Part shown: positions 20,311-32,909 of the stretch, one piece after another
How the letters are laid out: each line of letters opens with the position of its first letter
How positions within the stretch are numbered: the first letter of the stretch is position 1
Source: Coffea arabica
Taxonomy: Eukaryota > Streptophyta > Magnoliopsida > Gentianales > Rubiaceae
Length of the DNA: 64,000 nt
NCBI RefSeq assembly: GCF_036785885.1
Contig: NC_092312.1
Span: 18,494,001-18,558,000, forward strand
Direction of reading: 5' to 3'
The notes under the pieces: model-generated
Told to the model about the DNA's origin: nothing
Seen by the model: only the letters and a program-made list of their open reading frames with translations
Databases searched by the model: none
Position numbers and translations under genes: made by a program

Positions 20311-23300
20311 TCAAATGATTTCAAGAGATGGTTCCCGAAATTGAGTTGCTTTTGCATTAAGAGTACCAAAGCTTTCCTTTTGATTCTGGAAATACGGATG
20401 AAGATGGCGGACACCTTCCAGGTATAAAGGTGTTTGCATCTCAATCAAGCGGGAAACCTGCATGTACCAGCCTTTTAGTTCATGCCCTAATGTACAGTAT
20501 ATAGAGGCCACAATCACAACCACAACTTACCAGATAACAAAGATAGAACAAAAGATATTAACAGATTATTCCTGATAGCAAATCTTAGGCCATGGCGAAT
20601 ACACCAGTCAAGAACTGAGTTAATGAATCCACCAGATTCATCTTATTATGGCAGCATGACAATTTCTTCTGCTAGTCTAATGAAGCAGGTATTATTGGGT
20701 GCAGCATGGGACACTATCTGAATGTTGCTAGGGGTACAAGTCTTAGTTGTTTTGACGACAAACTTGTTTTCATCAATGGCAATAGTGGGTTAAGTGTTAC
20801 AAAACCAACTCAAGGAGTAAAGTGGGAGAAAGTAACTTTAAGACTAACATGCAAAGCATGCTAAACCTGATGGGGTTTTACTGCGATTAACCCTTCAGGG
20901 AAATTGCAATAACCTTCTATGAGAAGGTTTAACATGCTAAACTATGGACTTAGAAACAGCATTTCCTATGACTTGACAGAAAAAATGTAGAACATTCATG
21001 ATAAAAGACGGCAAAAATTGACAATCACGCAAAAAATGACTTACAGCTCGGCGAAATGCAAACATCTCCTCTTGACCAGATAGCATGGAAGTAATTCCAG
21101 TTGGTGTACCACCAGAACTAACTGTGCCCTCTGCTAGAACATCTCGTCGCAGTTTGGCACCTTCAGTCTCTGTTTCAAATTGGAAGCTGGAAAAGGAGAG
21201 CAGAAATGAACCAATGTAGTCTTTATAACCAAAGACAGAAGTTGAAGCTAAAAGACAGGTGATGTAGATGGCATATTGCTTAAACTTTAAAGTTTTCCAG
21301 CAACTCTAGACGGGTCAAAGACTGGCCTTACGAATGTTATCCATTCATATTTGATTCGATTTTCTCACTGAGAATGTACTTGACCAGAAACTTGATCATC
21401 AGTCACCAGACATAAAAGAGAAGTAATGTCTATGCCAAAAGTCACTTCCATACTCTTTTAAAACAGTAAATTCACTATATCCATTTTACTGCCAATCCTG
21501 ATATCATGCTACCAACCTAGTGCATACCCTTAGATTTCTTAATAGCAGGTTTAGATGACATTGCCATTTGGGAAGCAATGTGTAATATAAAACTATGTCT
21601 TTTGCATTAAAAAGAGACAATTATTTGTGCCTAAATTTGAATTGATCAATTTATCACATCACTCTGTTAATGAAAATGTTATGATTCATTTTCTGGAGGG
21701 AAATATCACGTCTGCATACAAGGACGACATATTTGGTCTTTTAATCCTCGAATCCTTTCATAAGTATTACTAACATAACAATCTATTCTACTAAAATCAA
21801 TTATTCATTGAAATCGCAGCAAGTAAATCATCTCTCTCTCTCTCTCTCTCTCTCTAATGTATATTAATGCTTTAGGATTGTCCTTGACGAATCATAGTTA
21901 ATTTACATTATGAGATATTAGGCCAAAAGCACACTAAGTCATAAAAAGAAAAAATAAAGACGTACAGGGCAACATAAAACTGAACTGTCAGAATATAGGA
22001 AAAACAAAAATGAAAATAGGGCACACCGTAAGCAGAGGTAAAGCACAGCGCACATTTTTCACTGAAAATTGACACATAAAACTTGCATCATGAGAAACAA
22101 TGTCAAAATGGTACAATAAAACCCTAGCTAATGAAAGAACTTGGCTCTGCTCAGGAGAAAAGAAGCAGAAAACAGATATAATTAAAAAAAATGAAAAAAA
22201 AACCTCCATGGCTCTAGGAAACTTCTCATAATAGAATTTTGATACTTTTAGGGAATACTTTGTTATATAACATTGATCTATAATGAATTGATGACATGTT
22301 GCAAGTATGCTAGGTAGTGTAAAATAATTTCTGATGAAACTCATGCGTGTCAATAGATGAAAGAGCTAACTAAGCAAAGCCAAAGGGTGTGGGGGTCATC
22401 CATGGACCAATGTGTCAAGAAACTCACAAAAGAAGAATGATCAAATGATTTCCTCACCTCTCCAAGTCAAAAAGTGTACCCTCTTCAGTTCCTTGAAATA
22501 GGTCATCTATTGAAGAAGCAGCAGAACAGTATAGGCAGCAATGGTGATTGTAAAGTTCATCAATGAGAGTTATAAATCTCCGAGCCTGGAAGCGAGAAAC
22601 CCAGTATCGGTAATTGTAGCTGGTAATCATACAGAAGCAATATCAATCTGTTTATTAGACTGTCAGTCTATCAGTTTGTCTTAGCTTTCCAAAGATAAGA
22701 TAATCATTGGAAGCTTTAGAATGCTCACACATTGGTCAGTCTTATCCAAGAAAAACAGGATAACCTGATAAACTGCACAAGCACCTTGCAAGCATATAGA
22801 GCAATCTATTAGGTAGCTTGTAAACTGTTGTCCTTAAAAGGTGCCTTAAATTGTTTCACTAAAATGGCACCATATTTTAGTATGCTGAAAACTATGATCC
22901 CTAAATACACTGAGGGCGACTATACTTCAGAAACCCATCCATGAGACTGAATAAGCCACCATGATCCATGGAACATGTTCAAACTCAAGCTAAGCGCATA
23001 GCAATCAGGAATCTAGAAGCTGTATCTTATTGTATACTACTAATGGTGGCTGGTAAGTTTCGAAGTAAGTTTATCATAAACCTTGAGACAAGTATGATTT
23101 TCCCTTGAGATGACATTTTAAGGGAACCTGTTCGACCTTCAAAAGCTCCCTTCCCCCTTGATGTAATAGGTAAAATAAGAAAAGAAAGACTAAAGTGAAA
23201 AATAGGCAATTTCTCCTTACATTAAACTGAAAGAAGGAAAAAGAAGAATGTCAAGTGAACAGCATGGGCGATAAGAAGCATATCTATTCATTTAAAGCCT

Positions 23301-26300
23301 GATGTAAATCACAAAAACTTGCATGCACAAAAATGCTGTAGGAATTGATACTGATGTACTGAAGGAAATAGCATTCACTTAAGCAGCCTTGGTACCTTAT
23401 CACGAATTCGCATGCTCATAGTAGGGATGTCTGAGATAAAGATCATGTGGTAATTTTTAGCTACAGAAATATAATCTGCGGCTCCAACCTGCAATAATTG
23501 CTAATGGGATCAAACAGGAAAAAGAAGGTAAAGGGGGACGTGCAACAAGGTCAAGCATCAAAAAATTAAATTAAAATGCAGTGCAGATGTCACTGAGTGG
23601 TTGGTTCATCTATCAGGGACAGGAATTGATAGCTTTAGTATACACTCACAAACAGTAAGAATCATCTGAGACTTGGAAGATATTTTTTAGGAAGGAATAC
23701 TCATATTTTTCCACCAAAGTACTTTTCTTTGTAGTAATATCCAATAATATGACAGTATGAACTCTTTGAATATTGATCTAGACATGGACCTAGCTATTTT
23801 CATTTGTTTCATCAAGTTTCCTTCCTTTTGTTTGCAAAAGTACATTACAAGATGGAAGGAAGGATTTCAATTTAAAGATGTGCAAAAATATACGAGGCAC
23901 AAATCTTAGAAAGAGTCAAAGCAAGTTTAACAGTCTTTAGTCGTAAAATCGACCAGATATTGCTTCTGTTTTCGAATGTTTTCAGATAATGAATGATACT
24001 AAATATGCATCAGCATACACACAATAGAAATTGTTCCAGCATGAACAGAGCGCCAAAAGAGAGAGAAAAAAGATAGACTAGCTTTGAATTAGTGATACTA
24101 TAAAAAAACACTAAACCACAATCTAAATATTTCGAGCTTTTCTATTTACAGTACCATCATTTAAACAATCCTAAATCATTATAGGCAGGTTTCAGCTTAT
24201 AAATTATTTTGAAGAAAGAATGATTTAGATGGTATTAATTTAAATAGCACAACAATATAAAAGATACTTTTACCCAAAATGAAGCAATTTACCGGTCGAC
24301 CGCATAGGTACTCAAATGTGAAACGTGCCAAACCGTTACAGCTTAGGCGAACCTCCAATGTTCTGATTGCGAAAAAAATGTAATATCAAAAGCTGAGTGA
24401 GATATATCAGTAAAATGGACGCAGATAGATTGAAGAGTACCTCCCAAACATCACTCGAATTGCCTTTGAAGTGATTATTCCCCCAGATAGTCTTGTAAGC
24501 TTGTCCCACATAATCTCAAATTCCTCTGTTTTGATACTATTCAGTGGCCAAAAATAATGAACCTGAATAGACATAGGAAAATGGAGATGCACTTAACCCC
24601 AAAAACAACATCTAAGTACAGGTTGGACTTATTCTATGACTAACAGATAACCAATATATTGGAGCAACGAAGACGATGAGACTGAAGTAGAATATAGAAA
24701 ATTCAATTAAGTTCAGAAAGAAACAAAAATATATATCTCAACCACACCAACTAAGACTCAAGTTCATCTTTTTGCCAGGAGAATCTTTAGAAATGTTACG
24801 AGTGTGAATATTCCTACAGCTGAATGGACCAATTAAAGAATTTAGACAAAAAGAAACTGAATCTTATTGCAATGTAATACCACATTCTTGTTTAGCAAAC
24901 CATTCATTATTCAGAGCTATCTCCAGGATACACCTTCAAATGTGCTTAAATTTTCAAGCTTGTTCTTTTTATTGCTCTCTTTGTCAATCATTAAGGTTCT
25001 GTACAATACTCGTACATCTGCATGTATGGTAATTAAGGATGTGGCCATCACATCTTTCACAACTAAAAGTCATAAAAACAGAAACACATGGAAAAGATAA
25101 TTGATTTGCCTTCATGCTCACCTGATCAATAGATCTTTTTGCTATAAGACGGCGATAGTCAATTTCACTTCCTATTAGACAGTTATCACATTGTTCATCC
25201 AATTTTGCTACAAGCTTTTGGAAGATTTCCTTTTGCATACCATCCTGAAAGGAAGGAGAGAAGTTGCAGGAACATTTTATATGGGGTGCAATATATGTTC
25301 AAAGTCCCATGCATAGCATGTCACAGAGTCCTGGATAGAACACCAAAGGAAGCATAAAAACATAAATTTATTTAGTATAAAGACACCTGATTCAGGTCTC
25401 TCGGTGCACGATTACTGGTGGCAACAAGAATTGTTCCATTGCTTAACAATCTACTTAGAATTCCAGATAATGCTACGATTGCAAAAACATCAACTGTCTG
25501 CAAGAGCAAGTAAGATATTAAATTTAAAGATTCCGTCTCCAAAATTTCAATCCGACTCAGAAATTTGCACGAAATAAAGAATATAACTTAATCATTCAAA
25601 GAAAAATTATGCCCCACTCATTTGCAGAAAATAATATAAGGTAAAACAAAACCCGCTTCATAATATAATTCCAATATCCAGTTCAAGTAGCAGTAAACTG
25701 ATCTACAAAATGAATCACGTTAGATGTAGTAGTACAATAACATAACACTTAGTCATGTTGCAAATTAGATTTCTTTAACAGGGTCTGTTATTCATGTTTG
25801 TACTTAGGAATTCTACAAGGGTAGAACTCAAACATTTTATTACAGTAGATGACTAACTTGAATATTCTGTCTTCCCACTTATAGTAACAAACATCAGTTG
25901 AACCTAATATTCTTGCTCAGATAACTAACAAAAAAAAGGATTTATAAAGAAGACAGTAACAGATATCTGTAGGTAAGGATGTAGATAATTCTTGAAGAAC
26001 CACTAAAGTAAATCTATGAAACATTACATCATCAGACCTGTATTTCATCAAAGCACAGAAGGCTAGCTCCTGCATGATTTCCATGGGCTTCAGTGAGAAA
26101 CTTATCAGCTACAGCAGGAAGGATGTTTTTCATCTGCACCTCTTGCTTATATCTTTCTTCTGCAGCTAACCACTCTTTAATTTTTGTATCAAAGGGAAGA
26201 TTAGTAATCCAACTAGAAATACTTGACTGCAAACTTTTATTCTTAACTTGATCCTTCCATATCTTATGCATGTGCTCATTTATTAACAGCATAGCCTGTC

Positions 26301-28390
26301 GAGAAAAGACATTTTTAAAGAGCAATAAAAAAATAATTATGGAAACAAAAATGAAAATCCGCAAAAATTAAGGTTTGAAGCAAGTTAAGCCCAAACCAAC
26401 TTATATTGTGTGTGTGTGTGTGTGTCTTTATTTGTGTTCTGCATGCTTCCTGTTGGTCAACATTCCTCAAGCCAGATGAGGAGTGAGTACTTTTGATTTG
26501 CCAAAGCATTAGTTGGTACAGAGTGGTCTTAATATAAAACCTACTCCTCCATCTGTTAATGTTGATATCTACACATGATGGGTTTGTAGAGAAACATTAT
26601 AGGTAAAGCAAATGTGGTGTCACTGACTACTGTGGCACGTTAAATATTTCCCTATTAGTTCTGTGATTCTATCCTCCTGTACCAACTTCATGATGTGCTA
26701 ATTCTGAAAGTTTGATTCATTCTTCTTCTGCTTTTACAGAAGTAGTTATCAACTTTTTAACTGCTGCCTTCTTGCACTACCTACCCAGAAAGTCTTGTTT
26801 ACGTCCATCAATCAGTTTTAAGCTTCTTACCAAGAAAAACAAGGATAGAGCAACGACTAGACCTACTACAGAACTTTCAATATGGAATCCATGAGAGTTT
26901 GTTATACCTTTGATAGGAAGCATCAAGCAAAAAGAAGCTATAATTAGAATAAATGCAATATATGCTCCATTTTAATCTCATTTGCCTTAAACTCTACAAG
27001 TCTTTTGTTTGTGGTTTATCATCTTATGGAATGCCTAGGGTTCTCTCACCAAATGCCTTACAGTCAAGAGAAAGACATGCCAGAAGTCAAAGAAGATATA
27101 GCAGGGCTTACATATGCCCATCCAACATTGACAAGGAGAAACCAAGAAGAAACAAGATATGATGAACCAAATAAAAGCTAGCAAAGTGGAGACTGGCAAA
27201 TGAACAGAAAGTAATAAGAACTTGTAACTTAATTTTTTCCAAGTAGAATTGCATAACAGCTGCTTAGGAAAATAATTCACATAATAAAATTCAGAAGATG
27301 GCATAGTGAAATTACACCACACTCTGTACCAGTATGCAGTCACCTCATGAAAGTGAAATCTTCTTTGGTGTTTTACAACTCCTTCAGTCGCACCATAAAA
27401 CATATCCATAAGCATTGTCTTACCTAAATGATGCAAAAATTTCTTCAAATTGGTATGTGAAAAAGTAAAACCACAACCAGAATAATATTAATAGAGAGAG
27501 ATGCTGTGTATTAACATGCTATTCATGTTAGATTGCATGTCTACTTTATAAAAGATAAGTGAAATCATTGAATCCTTTTAGTGCCTTAATGTAGTAACAT
27601 ACTAGAAATCTTAAGTGCAGAAATGTGCATTGGCAAGGAAGTGCAGATAATCAAGATGCAGGAACGAACCACTTCCAACGTTCCCATAAAGATACAATCC
27701 TCTGGGGGCTGGAGGAGCAGTGGGACGACGACCAACCAGTGAATCTAATTTCTTCTCTCGATTAAGATATGAGACCCATTTCCCTACTCCTGGCTCTACA
27801 ATTTCATGTTTCTTCCTGAATGAAGACAAATATCACTAGCAGGGAAAAAATATATTTCTTTTGACTGATGAAGGGAGCAAAATACAGGAATTGGACCTCA
27901 TGCTGAACTTTACAGAATTCGCAACTGGTTCAATGACAGGAAATCCTATTCAGATTTTTGTGAACCAACGTATAATTCATTGAAATATCCAGTTTCAGTA
28001 TTGCTACAAAATCAAGGGAAAATTGATAGCCTTACCGGGACATCCATCTTTGGAAAAGATTTCGCTGCTTGCTTATTGATGTCATACCACCCCCCTCTTG
28101 TTTGGTCTCAGCTTCCTGCATCAAAAGCCTGCGCCGTTCGTTTTCCCTCTTCTGCTCCCATTTGGTAAGCTTTTCCTATGAATATGAGGAATAACATAAG
28201 GCCAGGAACAGCGTTTCAGTATTATTTAACCACTATAAACTGTTGTGGCCTACATGGTACTCCTCCATATCTTTCTCATATTGCTCCATTCTCCCAAGCA
28301 GATTTTCCAGTTTAAAAGCAACCTCTTCCTGGTAAGGATCATGCTGCAGCTTCCCTTGCTTAACAAGACTCCTATACTGTGCAAGTGGCC
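20311..28390 (-). CDS. AFG1-like mitochondrial AAA+ ATPase, copy 1 (5' end not found)
   Basis: Thirteen exons join in one frame of 564 residues: 28390-28254, 28175-28036, 27815-27670, 27423-27344, 26295-26038, 25497-25387, 25244-25122, 24562-24441, 24362-24293, 23488-23396, 22585-22458, 21186-21045, 20457-20311. AFG1/LACE1 proteins are single-domain ATPases of the mitochondrial inner membrane that help degrade respiratory subunits. Landmarks in order: GPLAQYRSLVKQGKLQHDPY near the N-terminal side; Walker A GNVGSGKT split across the exon pair 27670/27423; FHFHE; Walker B LLCFDEIQ at the end of 26295-26038; the sensor segment ATSNRAP; FEYLCGRPVGAADY; and a C-terminus with RLIEMQTPLYLEGVRHLHPY. 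All splice sites look usable. The initiator codon and transit-peptide exon are not visible. A possible extra exon lies at 28840-28963. The gene may therefore be promoterless and 5'-truncated by the block end. Confidence 0.88.
21831..21855. repeat. CT microsatellite in an AFG1 intron
   Basis: (CT)n run of about 24 bp, of apparently the same length in unit 2 near 50091-50115. Confidence 0.8.
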
Positions 28391-29854
28391 CTGCAGGAGA
28401 TCCATTGAAAAGATAATTTGAGTTCACAGCTAAACAACTTGGAAAATAAATGCAAAGGCACAGATAATCTAGTATAACCAATGTCTTGCACCTAACAAAA
28501 TTATGCTCCAAAGGGATAAAAAATATACTGTATCACTGCATTCAGTATCTCTAAGCATTCTTGTAAGAAAAGATGGAAGCAACACTAAATATATACTTTT
28601 TGTCGGTAAATATATTCTGAAGTTTTGAGCATTGTGCAGACACAAGTACACAACAAGATAATGCACAATCTCTCAGCATTTAATCAGAGCAAGAGGCAGG
28701 GGAAAAAATAATTGATCCGGTAGCTTTCTGGGTACCAACTTTGAGTATGAACTCTATGTTACTTTCTCCTCTTATGATATATTAGGTAAATCACCTAAGA
28801 AACAGACAATTTTACAGTTTAGAAAATCTAGTAAAGAACCTGAATGCTGCCAAAAATGGGGAGCAATTTGTCCAGTGATTTTAGTGTTCTCTATTGCAGA
28901 ATCAAGTTGTAACACATCTAGATCTTCATAACCAACAATCCATTGGAGAACCACCAGCAAAAGCTGAACATGTGAGTAGAGGAATTAAATAATACTCTCC
29001 CTCCTCATGCGTGGAAGGTATATCATTGTAATAGGCCAAACATGTGGGACAAAAAATTAATAGGATATACAGATAAAGCCCTCAGTAGGTTGACGTAATT
29101 TTCCATTACAAAGTACAATATCCATTTATTAATGCATCATAGACCCTAACCCATGTAAAATGTAGTCCCCAGCAAAACAAGATACATTGTGTGATTGAGA
29201 GCTTGGACTCCCTAGAGAAGCACTAATCAACTAAAGCAGTCTTCACTCAATAATCAACCAAAGCTAAACGGTCTCCATTCAGAATATTAAACTGTTTGTC
29301 AAGCATCAGAAAGAACAATATAAAAGCTTCATAGAAGCATTCTCCGAGATCACAGATTAACAAGTTAAGATTGGAGCATTTCTCTGTCCAGGGAATCAAG
29401 CATATAAAAGGAAATCTTCGCAGAATGGTTTAACTAGTAAGACCACATGGTAGATCTCTAGCTAGCCATCCTTTGAGCAGCCATATCCATGAGAGAAAAA
29501 CCTCACATGACCTGCTTTTTGTCCAGTTTTCAGTTGCTCTTATTTCTCACTCACACAGTATGACATTGGCTTTTATTCGTGAATGGGATATATCTAACAA
29601 AGAGAGGGCAATAAAGTGAAAAGGAAGGAAGAATGATAGAGAAGAAAACTTGCAATTTTTCTCAATGAAGCCACGAGGTTAGGCTTTCTGTATAATGGTT
29701 TAGTGCTCATGAAATTGCGACTCATTATATAATTTTCAGACTTTTTAAACTATAATCAAATTTTGACATGCGAAATATGAAGAGAACTGAGCAGTGGCTT
29801 AAGTTAGTGTGTCAATAAGTTTGGACATTTCTGTAGTGAAAAAGACAAATCAAT
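28391..29854. other. Upstream part of AFG1 copy 1 to the block edge
   Basis: About 1.46 kb in which the AFG1 5' exons would be expected. One candidate exon is listed separately. I see no ATG-led transit peptide on the minus strand. The block ends at 29854 against the right MITE part, so the true 5' end was probably left behind at the donor locus. Confidence 0.5.
28840..28963 (-). other. Candidate upstream exon of AFG1 copy 1
   Basis: A 124-bp open stretch on the minus strand has an acceptor-like TTCAG before 28963 and a donor after 28840 (CATTCAG then GTTCTT). Its end phase (one extra G) fits the first certain AFG1 exon, giving HFWQHSG followed by GPLAQY after joining. The predicted peptide includes GYEDLDVLQLDSAIENTKIT, which I do not recognise from AFG1 proteins. 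It may be a real lineage-specific exon, an exon of another gene, or chance. Unit 2 has lost the whole stretch. Confidence 0.35.
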
Positions 29855-30301
29855 AATTAGAATTATTTTCATGAAACATTTGCTTACATAAAAATTTTAT
29901 TTTATTTTTATATAATAATTTTTTTCTTACATTTAGCTAATTTTTACTAAAAATTTAAAGGAAAAAATCAATTTATGCCTTTAATAATTTATTTTTTCGT
30001 GCATTTAGCTAATTGTTACTAAAGCTTTAAAGAAAAAAGCAAATTACTTCCTTTTTTTTGGCAAAATACCAGCCAAAGCCCCAAAACCAGCTGAGACATT
30101 CAGCAAAAATTACAACCAACAATGACAATATAAATAGAAAATATTGCAACAATGACAATATAAAGTGTCATTGAATTCAAGCCCCGTAGAATTGAAATTC
30201 AATTCTAATTATTTGGGAAAGTTAGAAGCCAAACAAAAGAATTAGAATTGAGGCTTCCAATTCCAATTCTATGCCTCAATTCTATAGGAACCAAACCACC
30301 C
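29855..30301. mobile_element. Right part of the split MITE, unit 2
   Basis: Matches 1598-2041 and ends with the inverted GGGTGGTTTGGTTCCTATAG terminus. Joined on the left to the EG45-AFG1 block instead of the left MITE part. Confidence 0.85.
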
Positions 30302-31347
30302 AAACAAAAGTGTCATTGCTTAAATTGTTTCAAAGCCTGCCCCATTCATTCACCCCCAAAAAAAATAATAATAACAAAACGGAACGTAGAGAATAACTTC
30401 ACTGTGGTTCAATTCCTGGACGTAATTAGGTGAGGCAACTTATACAATGCACAAAAAGTAGTTGAGTTGATTTTTTCCATTCAATTTGAGCGGATGAGGG
30501 GTGAAAGTGGAATTTAACAAGCTCCATTCCTAGAGTCCGAGCTACATCGCACTTGCCTGGCACGGATTAAGGAAATAATTGGAAAAATTGTTTACTAAGA
30601 GTCCTATATACTTAATACATGTAAATCATACTCGATTACCGCCCACGGATTAAGGAAATAATTGGAAAAGTAGTTTCATTTTTATTGATCTATTTAACGA
30701 AGTTGAATTGAGAACATTTTGGAGACACTTTAGTTGTCACCAAGCTGAGGAAATAAATTTTTCTAATTTTAACCTAGGCAAGAAAATACTTAGCCAAAAA
30801 AAGAAGAAGAAATAATTAGATTTTTGGAAGTATATATGTTTCTATATGTTGATGCATGAATTCATCCAAACAATATGTATATCGCTTTGCTAAAAGATAA
30901 TAAACCATTAACTACTTAAACTAACTACACATGCCATTAAATAACAATTTGATCGTTTGTTTTTTTTTTTGTAATTTTGATGAAATGATTAGATCGATAG
31001 TTCTCAACAATGCCATTTTCTTGGTCAGTGTGAGAGAGTAAATTATGTTTTGCCAGGAAAAGAAGAAAATAGCTGTTAATTCTAGACAAATTGTCCATTT
31101 CTAAGTTTAATCCATCAATCAATGAGGAGTTAACACTAATTTATATTTTGTCGAAAAAAAAGAGAGAAAAAGATAGAGATGTTACTCTACATAAATCATC
31201 CATTTCTAAGTTTAATCCATCAATCAAGGGGAAATTAGGAGGGTGAAACAATGGAAACTGGAGAAAATATATCGACCGAATCACAATAAAATCTTTGACG
31301 TTTTTAGGAAACAAAATTACGGGTAAATATTAAGGAAGGTGGAACCT
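30302..31347. other. Intergenic region upstream of MADS-B2
   Basis: Counterpart of 2042-3085, with the same direct-repeat pairs and small differences, including a T-tract about two bases longer near 30960. No gene. Confidence 0.6.
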
Positions 31348-31439
31348 TATATAATAATAGGATGGGATGCCAAAGCAATGTAGCTAGCCCTTAATTCATC
31401 AAAATCCCACCAAAAGACAAAAAAAAAAAAAAGGCGAAA

Positions 31440-32162
31440 ATGAACAACATGATGATGAAGAAGAAGACGACCCAAGGTCGAAAAAAAATCGAGATCAAGA
31501 AGATAGACAACTTGAGCAACAGGCAAGTAACCTTCTCCAAGCGAAGAGTCGGTCTCTTCAAGAAAGCAAGTGAACTTTGCGTCTTGACCGGGGCAGAAGT
31601 TGCCATCATCGTTCATTCTTTGGGCAAGCGCGTCTTTGCTTTTGGTCACCCCAACATTGACGCTGTTATTAACCGCTATACCACGGGATCGGCATCATCA
31701 TCATCATCATCATCCTCCTCGTCATCCGTTGCTGATCCGAAAATCCCATTGGGTGCTCATGAGATTCAACAACACAACCGACACTATGCTAAAGTGTCCA
31801 AAGAATTAGAGGTCGAGAGAAAAAGAAAGGAATTGATTGAAGGTTCGAAGTTAGAGAACGGTGGGAGTTTTTGGTGGGATGACCCAATTGAGCATATGGG
31901 TTTGGAGGAGCTTCAACAGTATAAAGCTTCATTGGAAGAGTTGAAGAAAAAGCTGTTGATGAGAGCCGATGACTTGATATTGTTGAAAAATTCTTCTTCT
32001 TCTTCAACTAATTTGGGCTTAAATAATAGCGGTGATATCAATCCCGGCGTGACTGCAGTTGGTTGTGATGATATGTTATTCAATCAGACGACGACTGAAT
32101 ACTGCAACAACTCCATCGTTCCTTATGGTTCTGATGACTTCGGAAATTCTCTGCAGGTTTGA
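31440..32162 (+). CDS. Type I (M-alpha) MADS-box protein, lineage B copy 2
   Basis: Intact 240-codon intronless gene with the architecture given for the copy at 3178. Compared with B1 it has E157 in place of D in the family block (GLEELQQ) and I180 in place of M. The serine tract has the same length. A TATA box lies at 31348-31355. It is flanked upstream by the right MITE part and downstream by a second truncated AspRS. Confidence 0.95.
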   Translation: MNNMMMKKKTTQGRKKIEIKKIDNLSNRQVTFSKRRVGLFKKASELCVLTGAEVAIIVHSLGKRVFAFGHPNIDAVINRYTTGSASSSSSSSSSSSVADPKIPLGAHEIQQHNRHYAKVSKELEVERKRKELIEGSKLENGGSFWWDDPIEHMGLEELQQYKASLEELKKKLLMRADDLILLKNSSSSSTNLGLNNSGDINPGVTAVGCDDMLFNQTTTEYCNNSIVPYGSDDFGNSLQV

Positions 32163-32909
32163 AGATCTGTGGTTGGCAAAGTCCGGATAAGTTTAATATA
32201 TGCATGGCTTTCAGCAGTTTTTTTTTACTGTTTAGTTTATTGACGATTTTTCACAGTGTTGTTAGCGTTCGTTCCTTATGAATTACTATAAATTAGGCTC
32301 TTGCAGTGTTTTATTTTATTGTGTTGACTGATGTCTCTTTTTTTGTTTTTGTCTTTCAGTGATTTTTAAGTAGGGAGTATTCTTTATCTCCCCCTCTATG
32401 CGTGCATATATTTATATATATGTGTGTGCGATCCAATCTTAAATAATTGATATTAGTGTTAAAAAGCACACTTACTTTGTGTGCAATTTAGAAATCATTA
32501 TTATTTTTTATGAATTTGTAAATTTTATTGTTTCATTAATAAATTTTATAAGAACTTTTCATTAACAAACTTCAATTTATAATTAATTTTTTCTTCAATT
32601 AAAAATAGATAATTTGGTAATTGCAATATTTAGAGTGATTATGTTGGTAAATGTGATCACGTGACTTAGGGTAAAAAATTAATTTTCTAAGAATAAAATT
32701 GAAAGTTCGAAAAAAAATTGTAGAAAATATTTACACTGGCTGTCAATGCCCTCTTCTTATATATTGTATAAGATTGAGGGCCTGGACTAAATGACACCAA
32801 ATAGACAAAGTGAGATGTGTAAAAATAATTAATCCAAGTTTCCTTTCCTTTTTCTTTTAAATCCAATAGTATATTGCATGAAATTAAAAGCTTTAAGCAG
32901 TAAACTTAC

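Larger units (their letters stand above)
1598..29854. repeat. 28.26-kb repeat unit 1
   Basis: This unit runs from the right part of a MITE through MADS-B1, AspRS1, MADS-C1, MADS-A2, EG45-1 and AFG1-1. It aligns with 29855-57605 at an offset of 28257-28262. From about 4160 to 26650 I noticed one substitution (6168 A against 34428 T) and identical microsatellite lengths. Differences are frequent before and after that core. Confidence 0.93.
17956..29854. repeat. 11.9-kb EG45-AFG1 block lying inside the MITE, copy 1
   Basis: Single continuous segment between the left and right MITE parts, absent between A1 and B1. It carries an intact EG45 gene (+) and a convergent AFG1 gene (-) with no visible 5' end. 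ATTAG stands at both junctions (17951-17955 and 29856-29860). The uninterrupted site at 1592-1603 reads ATTAGGAATTAG, so the joining involved a short microhomology or a few lost bases. The block is not itself a recognisable transposon. Confidence 0.8.
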
